Origin: Verpa conica
Lineage: Eukaryota; Ascomycota; Pezizomycetes; Pezizales; Morchellaceae
Assembly: GCA_033030425.1 (NCBI GenBank)
Contig: JAUFSD010000020.1
Span: forward strand, 744,001-808,000
Direction of reading: 5' to 3'
DNA length: 64,000 bases
Shown here: one piece after another, positions 44,982 to 55,920 of the stretch
Numbering within the stretch: position 1 is the stretch's first letter
Layout of the letters: each line of letters starts with the position of its first letter
The notes under the pieces: generated by a model
What the model saw: only the letters and a program-made list of their open reading frames with translations
Databases searched by the model: none
What the model was told of the DNA's origin: nothing
Made by a program: the position numbers and the translations under genes

Positions 44982-46653
44982 TCATAGTGTCAGACACCCC
45001 CTCATTTTTTGGTTCATTGCATTTGTTGTATTGGCTAGTGCTGCTGTTTCTGCTACCGCTGTGACTAACTGAACCTCCCGCGCCATTCCCGGGGATGTCC
45101 CCCCAACGAATCCATCAGCGGTTCCTGTCACCGTCCCAACCTCCTTCACTCCTTTTCTCTTTGTCACATCTCTTTGAATATCTTTTTCGGTTCCCCCGTC
45201 ACCCGCAAACATACCCATTTCCCCTCCTAATCCCCCCTCCACTCCTTCAGAATGCTTTACCTCCACTACTCCCCTGCCCATTGCATACAGTGTTCGCAAC
45301 AGCTTCGCAACCGTTCCGGGCGAGACTCCCCAGGGCTACGGGGCCCTATAGACATTTGCCAAGGTAATTTTTGCACCGTCCTAGGGTAAAAGCGTGTAGT
45401 ACCTACTGCCGATCACATCCTAAGTAGGGGTAGTTAGAGCCCATTTGAGCAAATACAACCCTAGCCCTGGAAAATTGGCGCCCTGTAAGGCCCCAAGCAG
45501 TCCATAGTCACCGTTCCTTACGCCCTGGACTGCCCCGATGAGAAGCTGGGACGGACTGCCCCGTTGAGAACACTGGTTTGGCAGGCCCCAGTCGCGTTCA
45601 ATTGCAGTAACTCGAGCATCTTCGTGATATTAGCCCTTGCTTCTCCGTCTTTGTCGTTTCTGGAGGATCCCACTCCTATGATTGCCTCCGCAATGTCTAG
45701 AATACTCCTATGTATTTTTATAAAGCCTTTACTGAGGTCTTTCGTCAGATTTACCACCCTGTCCGTCTGTTCCTTGTATTCGCTACAGCGATTAGTACGG
45801 CCATTACCGCTGCTGTGACCGATTACATCTCCGGTGCCATTTCCGGCAATGGCTCCCCCATCGTCCCAAACTCCTGGATGACTTTTTCCTTCAACCCAGT
45901 CTCTTGTGCATCTCCTGTAGCTTTTCTATCCCCGCAGTTGTCTCCTCGTCTCTCTCCACATTAATACCCTCTTTTTTTGGTTCCATTACCGTCTCCGTTC
46001 CTTCCTCATCCACTGGTTCATTGGTCGTATTCAGGCCTTCAACCCTACTCCCAGAGAGTAGAGCATCGGTGTCTGTTTCCAGCCACTCTAATCGCTCCAC
46101 CGTGACTTCATATTTATTTCTGCACACTGCTAGTTCGGTTTCGATTTTCTGATGCTGGTTCTGCAATTCGTGAAGTATATCCGCTAGGGCGGTAATGCTA
46201 GTTCCGAGGTCAGATTTTTCTTCATTGTCGTTTGCTTGGCTGGAGCCGGAAGCGCCGTTGGCTGTTAACGCATTCCGCAGTACTTCTTTTCCTATTCCCT
46301 TTAAACACTGCTTAACATCAACTTTTTCTGCTCCTGGGTTGCTTGTAGAACCTATACATTGATTTATGTGTTGTCGATCATACCTCTTTCGTGGCGGGTA
46401 TGCCCCTCCCCAACCGACACCCCCATCCGCAGCCCTCCATCATTTCATCGTGCTTCCTAGCATTACCAGAACTTTGCCTCGTTTCTGCAGTAATTCCTCC
46501 GAGCATGTTTGTTATCGTAACTTGATTGGCGTGAAGTGAGGTAGCGTTCTGTTGGTACATACGAGGGTAATGGGAGTCGGAGGGTGGTGTTGGCCGTGGT
46601 ACCTGTTGGCGAATCAGTGATGACTTTGGTAACATGAACGTGTCACTTAGCAC
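44982..46653 (-). pseudogene. Coiled-coil protein gene, decayed and split by hAT-MITE copy C
   Basis: Minus-strand coding pieces run 46653-46378 (MLPKSSLIRQQVPRP), then across a plausible intron (GTATGA to AAGCAG, about 75 nt) to LRNALTANGASGSSQANDN and a heptad-rich segment (QKIETELAVCRNKYEVTVER) ending in a stop at about 45891. Beyond it, in changing frames, VNLTKDLSKGFIKIHRSILD and finally 45299-44982 (KEVGTVTGTADGFVGGTSPG, then LVTAVAETAALANTTNAM). The stretch at about 45870-45780 is a degenerate repeat of 45140-45020, with stops. Copy C of the MITE interrupts it at 45288-45575. No domain family recognised; it looks like a regulatory or scaffold protein rich in coiled coil. Confidence 0.45.
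45288..45575. mobile_element. hAT-MITE copy C, about 288 bp, internally shortened
   Basis: Left end CAGTGTTCGCAACAGCTTCG and right end CCCCGTTGAGAACACTG. The middle matches copies A and B (CATTTGCCAAGG, CACATCCTAAGTAGGGGTAG, GTCCATAGTC) but about 110 bp near the left are missing and the left terminus seems doubled (CAGTGTTCGCAAC then CAGCTTCGCAACC). No clear 8-bp duplication. Confidence 0.7.
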
Positions 46654-47124
46654 TAAAAACGAACGCTTCTAGGGTGCCTGACGAAGTAACGAGACACGAT
46701 AGTGTAATGGGACATTGAGTTATACACAAAACTACCTATCTACAACCCAAACAAGTGAATGGGAAGAAATAAACCATGTACCCTACTTCATTATTGCGAA
46801 ATTGAGTGAAACTAGTTTGTTGCTGTCTGATTGGCCGTGCCTCGGTACCCATCAGATACCTTATTGATATATCCACCTGCCACAATAATATACACTTTGT
46901 TATCGGTCATGAACTCCGCTTGATTGTATATCACTACAGAGAAAAGACAAATCAAGATATATACATATTGCTATGCTATCCAGGTATACTGGTTACCTAT
47001 CTGTATATTACCTTACAAATACTGCAGAAGTCGTTCTCACGCTTCCAGGAGGTTATCTGTAACGCTCTAATCTTGTCCATAAACAGCATTAATAGTGTCT
47101 GTTCCAGATTGGTCACAACAGGAT

Positions 47125-50100
47125 CAGTGAATCGAGGCGGGCAGTCCGTCCGTCTTGCACCTAGGACCGAACGCCCTGCAAGCAGTAGTCCGACCTGGTC
47201 TAGCAGAAGGACGCCCTAGGGCTATAGTAAGAAAGACTGGGACGCTGCCGTCCCCTACAGGCTTATATTAAAATGGAAGTACAACAGTATAACATAATAG
47301 AAAGCTAATTCTTCTTTTCTAGCTGTATAGCCCGCATTTCCAAATCCTGCAGCATGGTCTCCATCTGGTCTATATCTGAGCTATTTTTCGAAAAGACCAG
47401 GCCCTCTTTTACCCATGATTTCAAGCACTCAGATGCCTCGATAATATCATCTCCTAATCGATTTCTTCGGTCAGAAATCAGTAGTTTAGAGCTGTAGATA
47501 TACCAAGTGAATATAAGATCAGTTAGTTAATATACCAGCGGTATAAAGCACTTGATATATACTACTTACCTACTGAATAGACGCTCAGGATCAGCAGACA
47601 TGGCTGGGATGCTATGAATCTCAATACCCATATGTGCAAGGCTACGCTGGCGTGAATCATTACGCCTCTGAATCCAGTACTGAAGTGGACCTCCAGATAT
47701 ATCCAAGTCCTCCTCACAACCCTTCTGCTGAAAACGCTCGAACTCATCCATAGTATCTGCTGCAATGCGTGCTCTTTTCTTTCTCTTCCATTCTGGTATA
47801 TCTGTAAAGATATATGGCGCTGTGTGGGATGAACTGACAGGTGCAGCTATTGCTGAGCTTTCGTGTGGAACTGGAGGTCTTGATTTATATTCATTTTGCC
47901 AAAGCTTTTTTGTTTCTGCCCTAGCGTTTTTAATCCAAGCTGGCCTATCTTCCCACTCAACCTCAAAATAATCGAGCTTCATCTCTGGATGTAAAGCTAT
48001 TGCGCTGAGGTGAATTGGAGCAAGGTCTGTAAGAGCATAATATCTATTATTTGATTAGCAAAGTCTTTATTAGGATAGACAGTTACAAACTTATTAAGCA
48101 TAGCCCAAGCAGTATTTATTGACGTTAGAAGATGCTTGCTAATATCAGATATGCTCTGATATCTGGCTCGAGTAGTCTCTAAATGTGATAGTAGCTCGTC
48201 CATTGCTGGGTATATTTCGTGCAAAGCTCCACAATAAGCTTTCCCTTGTAAAGCTAGCTGCCATTTGCGAAATGGAGTAAGGACATCAAGTATCTCATGT
48301 AAGTCCTCCCAATCAGCTGTACTCAATTCATCCCACTTTAGTGCACTCGGTCCCTCTCCTTTCTCACCATCTAAATTATTCCTTATAGCTGTAGCTATAA
48401 ATTCTTCGAGTGGTTCCCTAAGTTCAAAAGCTCGAGTAATTGAATCATAGTCACCCCCCCATCGAGTATCATTTCCATGTATTAATGCCACTGCAGTACT
48501 ACTTGGAAGTACTAAACGAACTTTTTCCTCAAATCTGTCACGCCGCTGTGGTGATCTGCCGATCCAGGTAAGTAAATTGTGTAACTTCCCTAGAGGCCCT
48601 TTTTTTCTCCACTCTAATAGCTCAAGCTCCTCCTTTTTTAACTCCTGATATGAAGCTATCTCATTCTCAAATGCCTCTGCGTTTTCACCCCATAAAAATG
48701 CCTTCACTACCAAATTAATAACATGTCCAAAGCACCTTAATCTTCTTCCAACTGGATCAAACTCGATTCCAATATTCTTTAGATACTGGCCAATCCACAT
48801 CATAGTTGTATCATTATTAGATGCGTTATCTAATGTGAAGTACCCAATCTTCTGTGTTATGTTATAGTCACAGATGATTTGCCAAAAGTGACAAGCTTGA
48901 TTTTCTCCACTATGGCGGCCTTTAAACCGACGTAGACCAATAACTGTAGACATCAATTGCCCATTGTGGTGAACCCAATGTGCCACAACACCTAGAAAGG
49001 CTCGATGGTTTGGAGAAGTCCATAAATCAAATGTGAAATGAATGGCTGTAGTAATCATATTGAAGGTGTCAATGATTTCGAGTTGGGCTGATTTAAATAG
49101 ATTGAGTATCAATTGTCTGATACTTTCTGCAGAGGAAGGCATTGCTCGAGAGATTGCAACATAAGAGGGACTCTAATTTATATTAGTAGAGGTTATATAA
49201 TTGAGTGGAGTTACATACACAAGCACACAAATACTTTAATAATGCTTTGAACGAAGGCTGTTCAACCTGTCTAAAGCTAATATTGTTTAAAACAATCCAG
49301 CGTAGAAGTAGCTGCCGAAATATGTCTAGATTAAAAGTAATTCTAGGTAGGGTGTTGCCAAAAGCTGTGCGAATTCGTTGCTCAGTAGCAGCTAATTGAA
49401 GCGGTCCATCTTTTCCAATTTTATGGATATCTCTTAAATGTTCTATCATGTTCTTGGTAGAAGAATCGGAGAAAGTAACACAGCGAGTAGCGCCAGCTGC
49501 ACGGCCTGTATCATTATTCAGTAATGTAATAACTCCAATAATTATACTCAATAGAATTATACTTACAGCGTAAACACCTCCATCGAGTCCTTCCATTAGA
49601 TTCAATGTACTCCTCTCCATTCTCTGAATTGTACACCCAGCTTTTTTCGTAGCTTCCGCTTTGCCATGAAGATAGTAGGGACGCTTTCACTATCATTATC
49701 AGTAGCATTACTTGGAACGTCAAGCATACTGTTAAAGCTACTACTAATTAAGCTTCCACTATCTCCATCAGTGAAATCAATTGATTGTAGCAGGTTAGGA
49801 TCGAGAGGAATTGAGTAGAAGTCCTGGGAAGCGGAATCGTCAGGCCTAAGAGTAGCTTGAGAGGATTGTTGAGACATATGGAGACCTGAGAGATATAGAT
49901 ACTGATAGAACTCGTATCCAAGATGGTTGTGTACTAGTGAATAATACTAGATATATCCCATGCTTTTATACTGCTCCAGAGCTCTTTAATATGTGGGGAA
50001 GTATAATAGATGACTGTAGATATTTATCGTCACCTGTAGATATCTATAATTATTGGAGGAGACCCTATAGGGCCCTGTAGGGCCTATAGTCACCTGTGGT

Positions 50101-50211
50101 CCGGTGCAAAATAACCCCGGACCGACTGCAGCATATGGTCCGTCCGGTCCTCTCTCGGCCGCAGTCAACCGTAGGGCCCCTGCAGGGGGCCCGGGACCGT
50201 TGGGAACACTG
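47125..50211 (-). mobile_element. hAT transposon, 3,087 bp, with perfect 8-bp duplication
   Basis: AACAGGAT at 47117-47124 and again at 50212-50219 is a perfect 8-bp target duplication. The right end, read inward, is CAGTGTTCCCAACGGTCCCG, nearly the same as the left end of MITE A. The left end is CAGTG followed by a scrambled stretch and GGGCAGTCCGTCCGTC, as in the right ends of the MITEs. Subterminal GGGCCCTA/TAGGGCCC motifs are shared too. A five-exon transposase gene fills it. Confidence 0.92.
47305..49877 (-). pseudogene. hAT transposase with BED zinc finger, near complete, frameshifted
   Basis: Moves the element by cut and paste. Exons on the minus strand: 49877-49567, 49505-49219, 49172-48087, 48026-47570 and 47491-47305. 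Introns show GTAAGT/GATACAG, GTATGT/AATTAG, GTAACT/CTTACAG and GTAAGT/CTACAG. In order: acidic Ser-rich N terminus; BED finger with WRCLRC and HLRDIHKIG (C-x2-C, H-x4-H) split by intron 1; FDLWTSPNHRAFLGVV and YFTLDNASNND (first two catalytic Asp regions); RRLRCFGHVINLVVKAFLWG; and the C-terminal hAT dimerisation region with PAMSADPERLFS then LLISDRRNRLGDDIIEASEC. Two faults: one extra A in the A6 run near 49655 shifts the frame just before the BED finger, and the exon 3 / exon 4 junction does not keep frame under the natural splice sites. So this copy is probably inactive, but only recently. Confidence 0.85.
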
Positions 50212-50948
50212 AACAGGATACTCCCCAAATATCTTGCTCCTATAACCCAGCAGCCATTTAACAACTACCTGACCCGACACTGTAGCGTGTTGTACAGGAT
50301 TCATCCCAAACATGTCTATTGATTCAGCAGTGAAACCCATCTCTACTAGAACGTTGATCACTGGGCAATGCCCGAGAGCTGCTGCATAGTGTAGCGCACT
50401 CCCCCCACCGAATATGTGATCTCGTGTATCAGCGTTTACACCGTTCTCCATTAAGAGCCTTGTAATCGAGTGATTACCTGTAACCGCTGCAAAGATGAGT
50501 GGAGTCTATCCGTACGCATTTAGTATTTAATGACTCTGTACCGGCTCCATCCTGATGAAGTAGCTTAACCGGTATCTCGTGCTCGGGTAAGACTGCAGAG
50601 TGAAGCGGTGCCAACCCAGACCTACATTTAATGTTAATTCCACCGCGTGCACCCTGGCTAAGCAATTCAAAGGTCTAGGTTCATCACAATTTCAAAGATA
50701 AGCTCGTTTGGGAGAGCAAGTACCGTATGGATTCGAAAGCATCATATGGTGGCTTATGTGTCTTTGCTAAACGGGCCTATACAATTAGTCTCCCAGTTAA
50801 CTTTTGCTACTCAATACGACAGATTTCTCTATATTGAGTATAAAGTATACGCCTCATCTACATGGATTTGAAAGCATCCGCCCGGGCGGTCCTTTTCAAT
50901 CCATACGGTAACTTTGAATGTCTTGGATATGACCGACGGTTGGTCGTG

Positions 50949-51252
50949 TATGGTGCCGGAAGCCTTGAATGGGGACAAATTAAGGAAAGATCCAACGCTC
51001 TTGGCATGAGGGTTAGGTGTTCTTATACATCCCCAATGCCATAATCGATCCCAGTGTTGTTAACCTATACTTGAATTGCGCCTCAGTAGTTTGGTAATAA
51101 CTGAGAAGAACAACCCTAAAGGGAGAGTTTCTCAAGGTAAAAGCCTTATGAAAACTACCTAAGTATGCCTGGGAATTATACATTTAATTTTACTGCCAAG
51201 AGCGTTGTATATTTCGTTAGTTTGGTCCCCATTTAAGGCTTCCGGCACCATA
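50949..51252. repeat. Inverted duplication, 58-bp arms
   Basis: 50949-51006 (TATGGTGCCGGAAGCCTTGA ... CTCTTGGCA) and the reverse complement of 51194-51252 match at about 85 percent with one gap. The arms are about 190 bp apart. A plus-strand frame (50862-51044, GYDRRLVVYGAGSLEWG) covers the left arm; its counterpart on the right arm is broken. Either a foldback element or an inverted gene fragment. Confidence 0.6.
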
Positions 51253-53887
51253 CCTCACGCGTCGTGACAAGGTCCCCATAATTTATCCAAAGTCGTATTA
51301 TCGGATAGCACCCCACTATATATAAAGAAAGCTCTGGTACTGCGCAAAGCCAGGAGTGGATCAACGAGTCGATTCTGGCAAAATATAGACCCCACAAAAT
51401 ATTGTAGCGGTAGTTTGAGAATGGTATAATGAAGTAGTGGTGGTACAGGTATTTCGTTGTAATCGACCTGAACTAGAGCGCTAGTTTTGACAGGGGTGCT
51501 GTAGCATATGGGAGAACCCAAGGTCAGGGGAGCCCCAATGAGACCTGGACGTGTCTATTTTGTTGAACTAAGTCTCACAGCTAGAATTAGGTGAAACTAC
51601 ACACAATTGTATTGTTATGCAACGGGGGTATAGTATACCGTAGCAGGTGCTTTTTCTGTGACGTAACAACGGATGGATTGTATCCCGGCATGGATCACAA
51701 TTGTATGGAGGAACGTTGCGGTTATAAGCAGATCTTTAGCACTTCACTTGAGTTCTCTATCAATTTAGATTAGCTACTCTACTCCAGTCTACTTTGTTCC
51801 CACTACGCCTTGTAGTTCGAACCCCCTTATGGAGCGAATTGAATCATCCCACAATGCGCTAGCGAAGTATTGTGATCGCGTCTAGTTCCACAATGATTCT
51901 GTACCACAATCACGTATACAACGGAAGCGCTGACTGGTTGTCCATCTAGAGAAGGGGATCATGCTATATAGGTTACCCCTTAGCATGCTCCACAGCATCT
52001 AGTATAGACTAAGCATAAACGATATGAGTAAGACACTTGTGCAACAGATAGCAGGGCGCCCTGAGCTATAGGAAATACCACACCCAGCCTAAATATGTTT
52101 TATAACTATAAAACAGTACGGTGGCTAGAGTAAGAGTTATTCCGTTTTCAAGCTAGCCTGGCTAGCCATTGTGCCAGCAGGACAATGCATATCGTCATTA
52201 GCTGAGCCCCTTCTTGGGTCAACGATCCATGGTATCTAACACTATTACTAAATCGAACAACGATACACTCTGCTTAAAGTAGGCATTAAACGATCATTCC
52301 ATGCAGGCCTGGATTGTTTTACTGGTTTCAACCTACGCGACTCACATAACAAACTATAATGGTCTTCACTATTTGGACCATCCAAACCCACGCCCAACCC
52401 CCATACAGCGTACGCTCCCAGAGACCCAACTATCTCGTTAAGTGAAAGGGTGTAGCGTAGCCAATATTATAAGATTTCGGATAAGGCAACTGTTTACACC
52501 TGGCTCATTCAAGAGAATATATTGAATGTCGGAAGCTCCACCCACTATTTCCGAGTACGTCAGGTCCGGTGTATATAACAACAAGGTGATCTAGGTCTTC
52601 TATAATATTAAATGTCAGTCTACCAGAGGTATCTACTGGTGTTTAGGGTATACACTCCGTGACAAAAAGTATCACCGCACCGTATTTATATTGGCCTAAA
52701 GCTCCACGGAGGAACGTAATCTAACGTTTCAACTGCTTAGAAGCAAGCTGAATTATCGTACATAGTAGACAGAGCTAATACAGGCAGTGCATCTATGCGC
52801 TTTGCAGTTGCCGGCTTCAGCGGAGTTACTGAGCGACCCCCTCGAGGAGACCGCAAACAAGAACATGACTATGGCCTCGATGAAGGCAACGAATATCTAG
52901 TCGGTAATAGTCTCGTAATGCCAGCCCGTATGCCTATACTTCCGTAAAGTTCTCCTTTTGACCCACTATACGTATTCACAGTATAGTTTGGTACCTGGAA
53001 CAGTACGACCGGTCAGTGCAGGCTGGGACATTCATAGGGAGGATTAGTATATATTCACTGTACTGACACGGCATGATACTTGAGTAAACTTGTTACGCAT
53101 ATACGCAAACGCTGCAGAGATCCTCCTCTATAGAGAGGTTTGTCGTATTTTAGGTATTCCGGAGAAAAGCGATCTGACATTGCACGAGAGCCATAATTCT
53201 CCTAGGGGACCTACATAAATAATTTATTGACTTTCATTGCTATGGAAATATCGTGTGCTGGGATCGCTCTCTCTTTTGTACAGAACTAGTAGCTGCTGTT
53301 TATTTTTTACAGTGGCATCATCCCCGGATGAGAGGTGGGGGGCCAATTGCATAGTTCCGGGTACACGAGGAATCTGTGGGACCTAGGGTGAAGTGGCAGA
53401 ATTTCTTTGAGTATTGGGCCGCTGCATCTGACAGAAGATTGTTTTGCTATGAAATTCAGGAGGAAATGGGTAGACTATTGAGAGTAACTAGCTGTTGTGG
53501 TCGCGTGGCAAGTTCAATTGTGTCTTTGGTGAAATTGTAAGGCCCACCCATAAAACATGCCACCTAAATTATAGTACCCGTGTTTTATCACTCTATGCTG
53601 GAAGTCTCTTAAGATGGATCGTAGTAGTATGTGATGTATGCCTTATCGCAAGTATACCGGGGAATCTTCGATACTTTCTACGTGCCGTTCAAACGAATAT
53701 GCACTAGACAAAATGTAAAGAAATATAGTAGCGTAGGCTACATGAGCCCTGCCCTATATACTTCAGAGAGAATCGAATAGATTGTATTAAGAACTACTAC
53801 CATTATCAATGGGGTTTAACTATTGTATTTTAGGATTTTGTATTAAGGGTGGAGTGGTTGCATCACAGCCCGTCACTCTGTCTTTCA
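51253..53887. other. Intergenic, no gene recognised
   Basis: Only short frames, for example 51591-51773 plus and 53495-53707 plus, without motifs. Nothing else supported. Confidence 0.4.
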
Positions 53888-53956
53888 ACATTACAATTTG
53901 TTGAATGAATGAATGAATTTATCATTTAAGTACATACACATTACAATTTGTTGAAT
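53888..53956 (-). mobile_element. Truncated R1 retroposon (31 bp) with 19-bp target duplication
   Basis: ACATTACAATTTGTTGAAT at 53888-53906 and 53938-53956 is a perfect 19-bp duplication. The 31 bp between are GAATGAATGAATTTATCATT followed by TAAGTACATAC, the R1 3' end in minus orientation. GAAT units make the inner boundary uncertain by a few bases. Confidence 0.85.
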
Positions 53957-54972
53957 CAGCGTGCTGAATTGGTTATCTAAGAAAGATAGAGAGATCTATC
54001 GATATATGCTCCAAAAGAGAGAGAACCCTAAACCCTCATGGTATGCCTTTTACCTGGATCCTCAAACCTAGCAAATATGAAAACACGTGACTCATATATC
54101 AAACCGCCTATCAGCTATCCTTATTCGGAAGCATCTACAACACAATTTCAGTCACGAAGGTCATTTACAGGTCTCTGTTCTATTATTACTACAGCACAAA
54201 TTATACGGTAGTTGATAAATCCCGTGACTAGAACGATAAGATTGCTAATACATTAAATTTCTTCCAAGCGGCTCACGATCCTAAGTCGGTATGTTCACAA
54301 GTGAGTGTAAGGTCCTACGAGGATCTGCAACAGATATATCGTACTTTCACGTCTCTTTATTTGTAAAGTTGACATCTTTCCTATCTACCTTCTACCTTGA
54401 ATTACTACGAGACATGATATTTAATGAAATGAGAATCTATATAAATACTTCGGACTTCTATATCTCCATTCGATACATGCCCAGTTACCTGTTGAAGCCT
54501 GTTATTGTACTCTGGTCCTCTTTCCGGGAGAAGAGAAGCACTCAAGCCGAGCTCACGCTAAATGGAGGCAACCTCTCTGACGGCCAACAGTAATTTCTAA
54601 CAGCAAGATCATTATGGTTCGGTTGATCTTAAACGAATGTCTTTGGATTGTTTTCGTAGAGTGATTATGATAGAGGTGCTTCGTTAAGATAGTGAGTGGT
54701 ATAGGATCAGCCCTTGAATTACATGTATATGGCTACTAATTCAGACTACTTATCGTCTCTCTGGTGGACCCTTGAGCATAATTTCGTGGTGGTCCCCTAA
54801 ACCGTATTCTAGTTATACCCGAGGAGCAATGTACTGCTACGAAGATATCAAGCGTTAATCTCCACTGGTGACTTTCGAGTATCATATAGCAAAGCTCTAT
54901 CCCGGGTATACGGTATGCCATCCGACACGGAGGCAGGAAGACGGGTCATAACTCGTCACTCGATACCACTAT
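53957..54972. other. Intergenic, no gene recognised
   Basis: Short segments near 53990 (GAGATCTATCGATATAT) and 54055 (CCTGGATCCTCAAAC) recur near 36730 and 36798 in the same order, hinting at an old shared repeat. Otherwise nothing. Confidence 0.35.
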
Positions 54973-55064
54973 ACTCGTGCCGCCGAGGTCCAACTTGATC
55001 ACGTGAGACGTTAATTCATTGGTTAACTGGTCACCTGATCAAGTCGGACCCCGGCGATACGAGT
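54973..55064. repeat. Foldback sequence, about 34-bp arms
   Basis: ACTCGTGCCGCCGAGGTCCA...CTTGATCACGTGA on the left pairs with TCACCTGATCAAGTCGGACC...CCGGCGATACGAGT on the right with few mismatches. The loop itself carries GTTAA..TTAAC. No flanking duplication was found. A small MITE or a structured RNA are both possible. Confidence 0.6.
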
Positions 55065-55790
55065 GCAAAAGATTATTCTGTCACCTGTATGAACGGTAGT
55101 TTATATTCTCGGTGGGCAAGTAGTGGGAGAATCAGTTGTATTAATAGATTAACATTAGGTGACGCTTAATAGTAATGAATTGTAAATTTCATGGAGCTTG
55201 ACGTCGCCCCTTTTAAAGCCTTACTGGAACCGTAATTGGTACATTATCTTTCGTCAGCCATACTTCAGGTATGAAGCTAAGAGGACTGTACTTACGATTT
55301 GTATATTGTGTTGTAAAGGTTGAAGACCTGCACACCTCCAATTAATTGATGAAACAAAGGCTGTATAACCTTATATTAGCAAGTGTATGAGGAGTAAAAA
55401 AGAACGGTCAATACTTGTGTGCGTCAGCTGCTCAGTGTCACAGCACGATGCAAGGCTTTGATGACATCACTGGTGTGCTGGGTGACTGATACATATTGCT
55501 CCCACGGTAGCAGTAAATCATTCTACTTGAAATGGCCGCCGTTGCTTCTATGTAGATTGGGAACAGGCATTGCGTAATGGTTGTGTAGCAGCCTTCGAGC
55601 GTCTATCAAGGCTGCCTTAAATTCCTGACAGTCCACAAGCAGAAGAATAACAAGCTCCTGCATATGCAGCGGCAGTACCTTCATGGTCTAAGTAGTGGTA
55701 TGGGACACATCTGGCTCCCTACTCTCGGCTTCTGCTGGCGGAACGACATATTGGGTGCTGTTGTTTGATCAAATAAGTATTTTATTTTAT
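55065..55790. other. Intergenic, no gene recognised
   Basis: No supported feature. The T/A-rich TATTTTATTTTAT directly abuts the R3 element. Confidence 0.4.
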
Positions 55791-55920
55791 TCCATTGAGG
55801 GAACGCCGCTTATCCAGGAACGTTCCTGAATGGACTGGCCCTTATCCGGTAGGTGATTCCGCTCCCTAGTAGACCAGTCTATCCCGGAATCCTCCCAGAT
55901 AAGCGGCATTTCCGAATGGA
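55791..55920. repeat. R3-family foldback element, 130 bp
   Basis: TCCATTGAGGGAACGCCGCTTATCC at 55791-55815 and, inverted, TCCATTCGGAAATGCCGCTTATCT at 55897-55920 form imperfect terminal repeats. Inside is GAACGTTCCTGAA (55818-55830). Related sequences are at 25612-25785, 63573-63640 and 63941-64000. No clear target duplication. Confidence 0.6.

Larger units (their letters stand above)
46997..50700 (-). pseudogene. Ankyrin-repeat gene disrupted by hAT insertion
   Basis: Minus-strand ankyrin repeats are visible at 50665-50220: LAPLHSAVLPEHEIPVKLL, TPLIFAAVTGNHSITRLLM, SALHYAAALGHCPVINVLVE and MNPVQHATVSGQVVVKWLL. The hAT element then intervenes. On its far side (from 47116 downward) the same frame goes on with NLEQTLLMLFMDKIRALQIT and ends in TAG at 46999-46997 once one copy of the 8-bp duplication is left out. 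Other lesions are older: a frameshift and a TAG just before TPLIFAA (near 50510). Upstream coding above 50670 could not be followed. Ankyrin repeats are protein-binding modules, and in fungi often form the C-terminal part of NLR-like proteins; no NACHT or NB-ARC motif is visible here. Confidence 0.7.
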
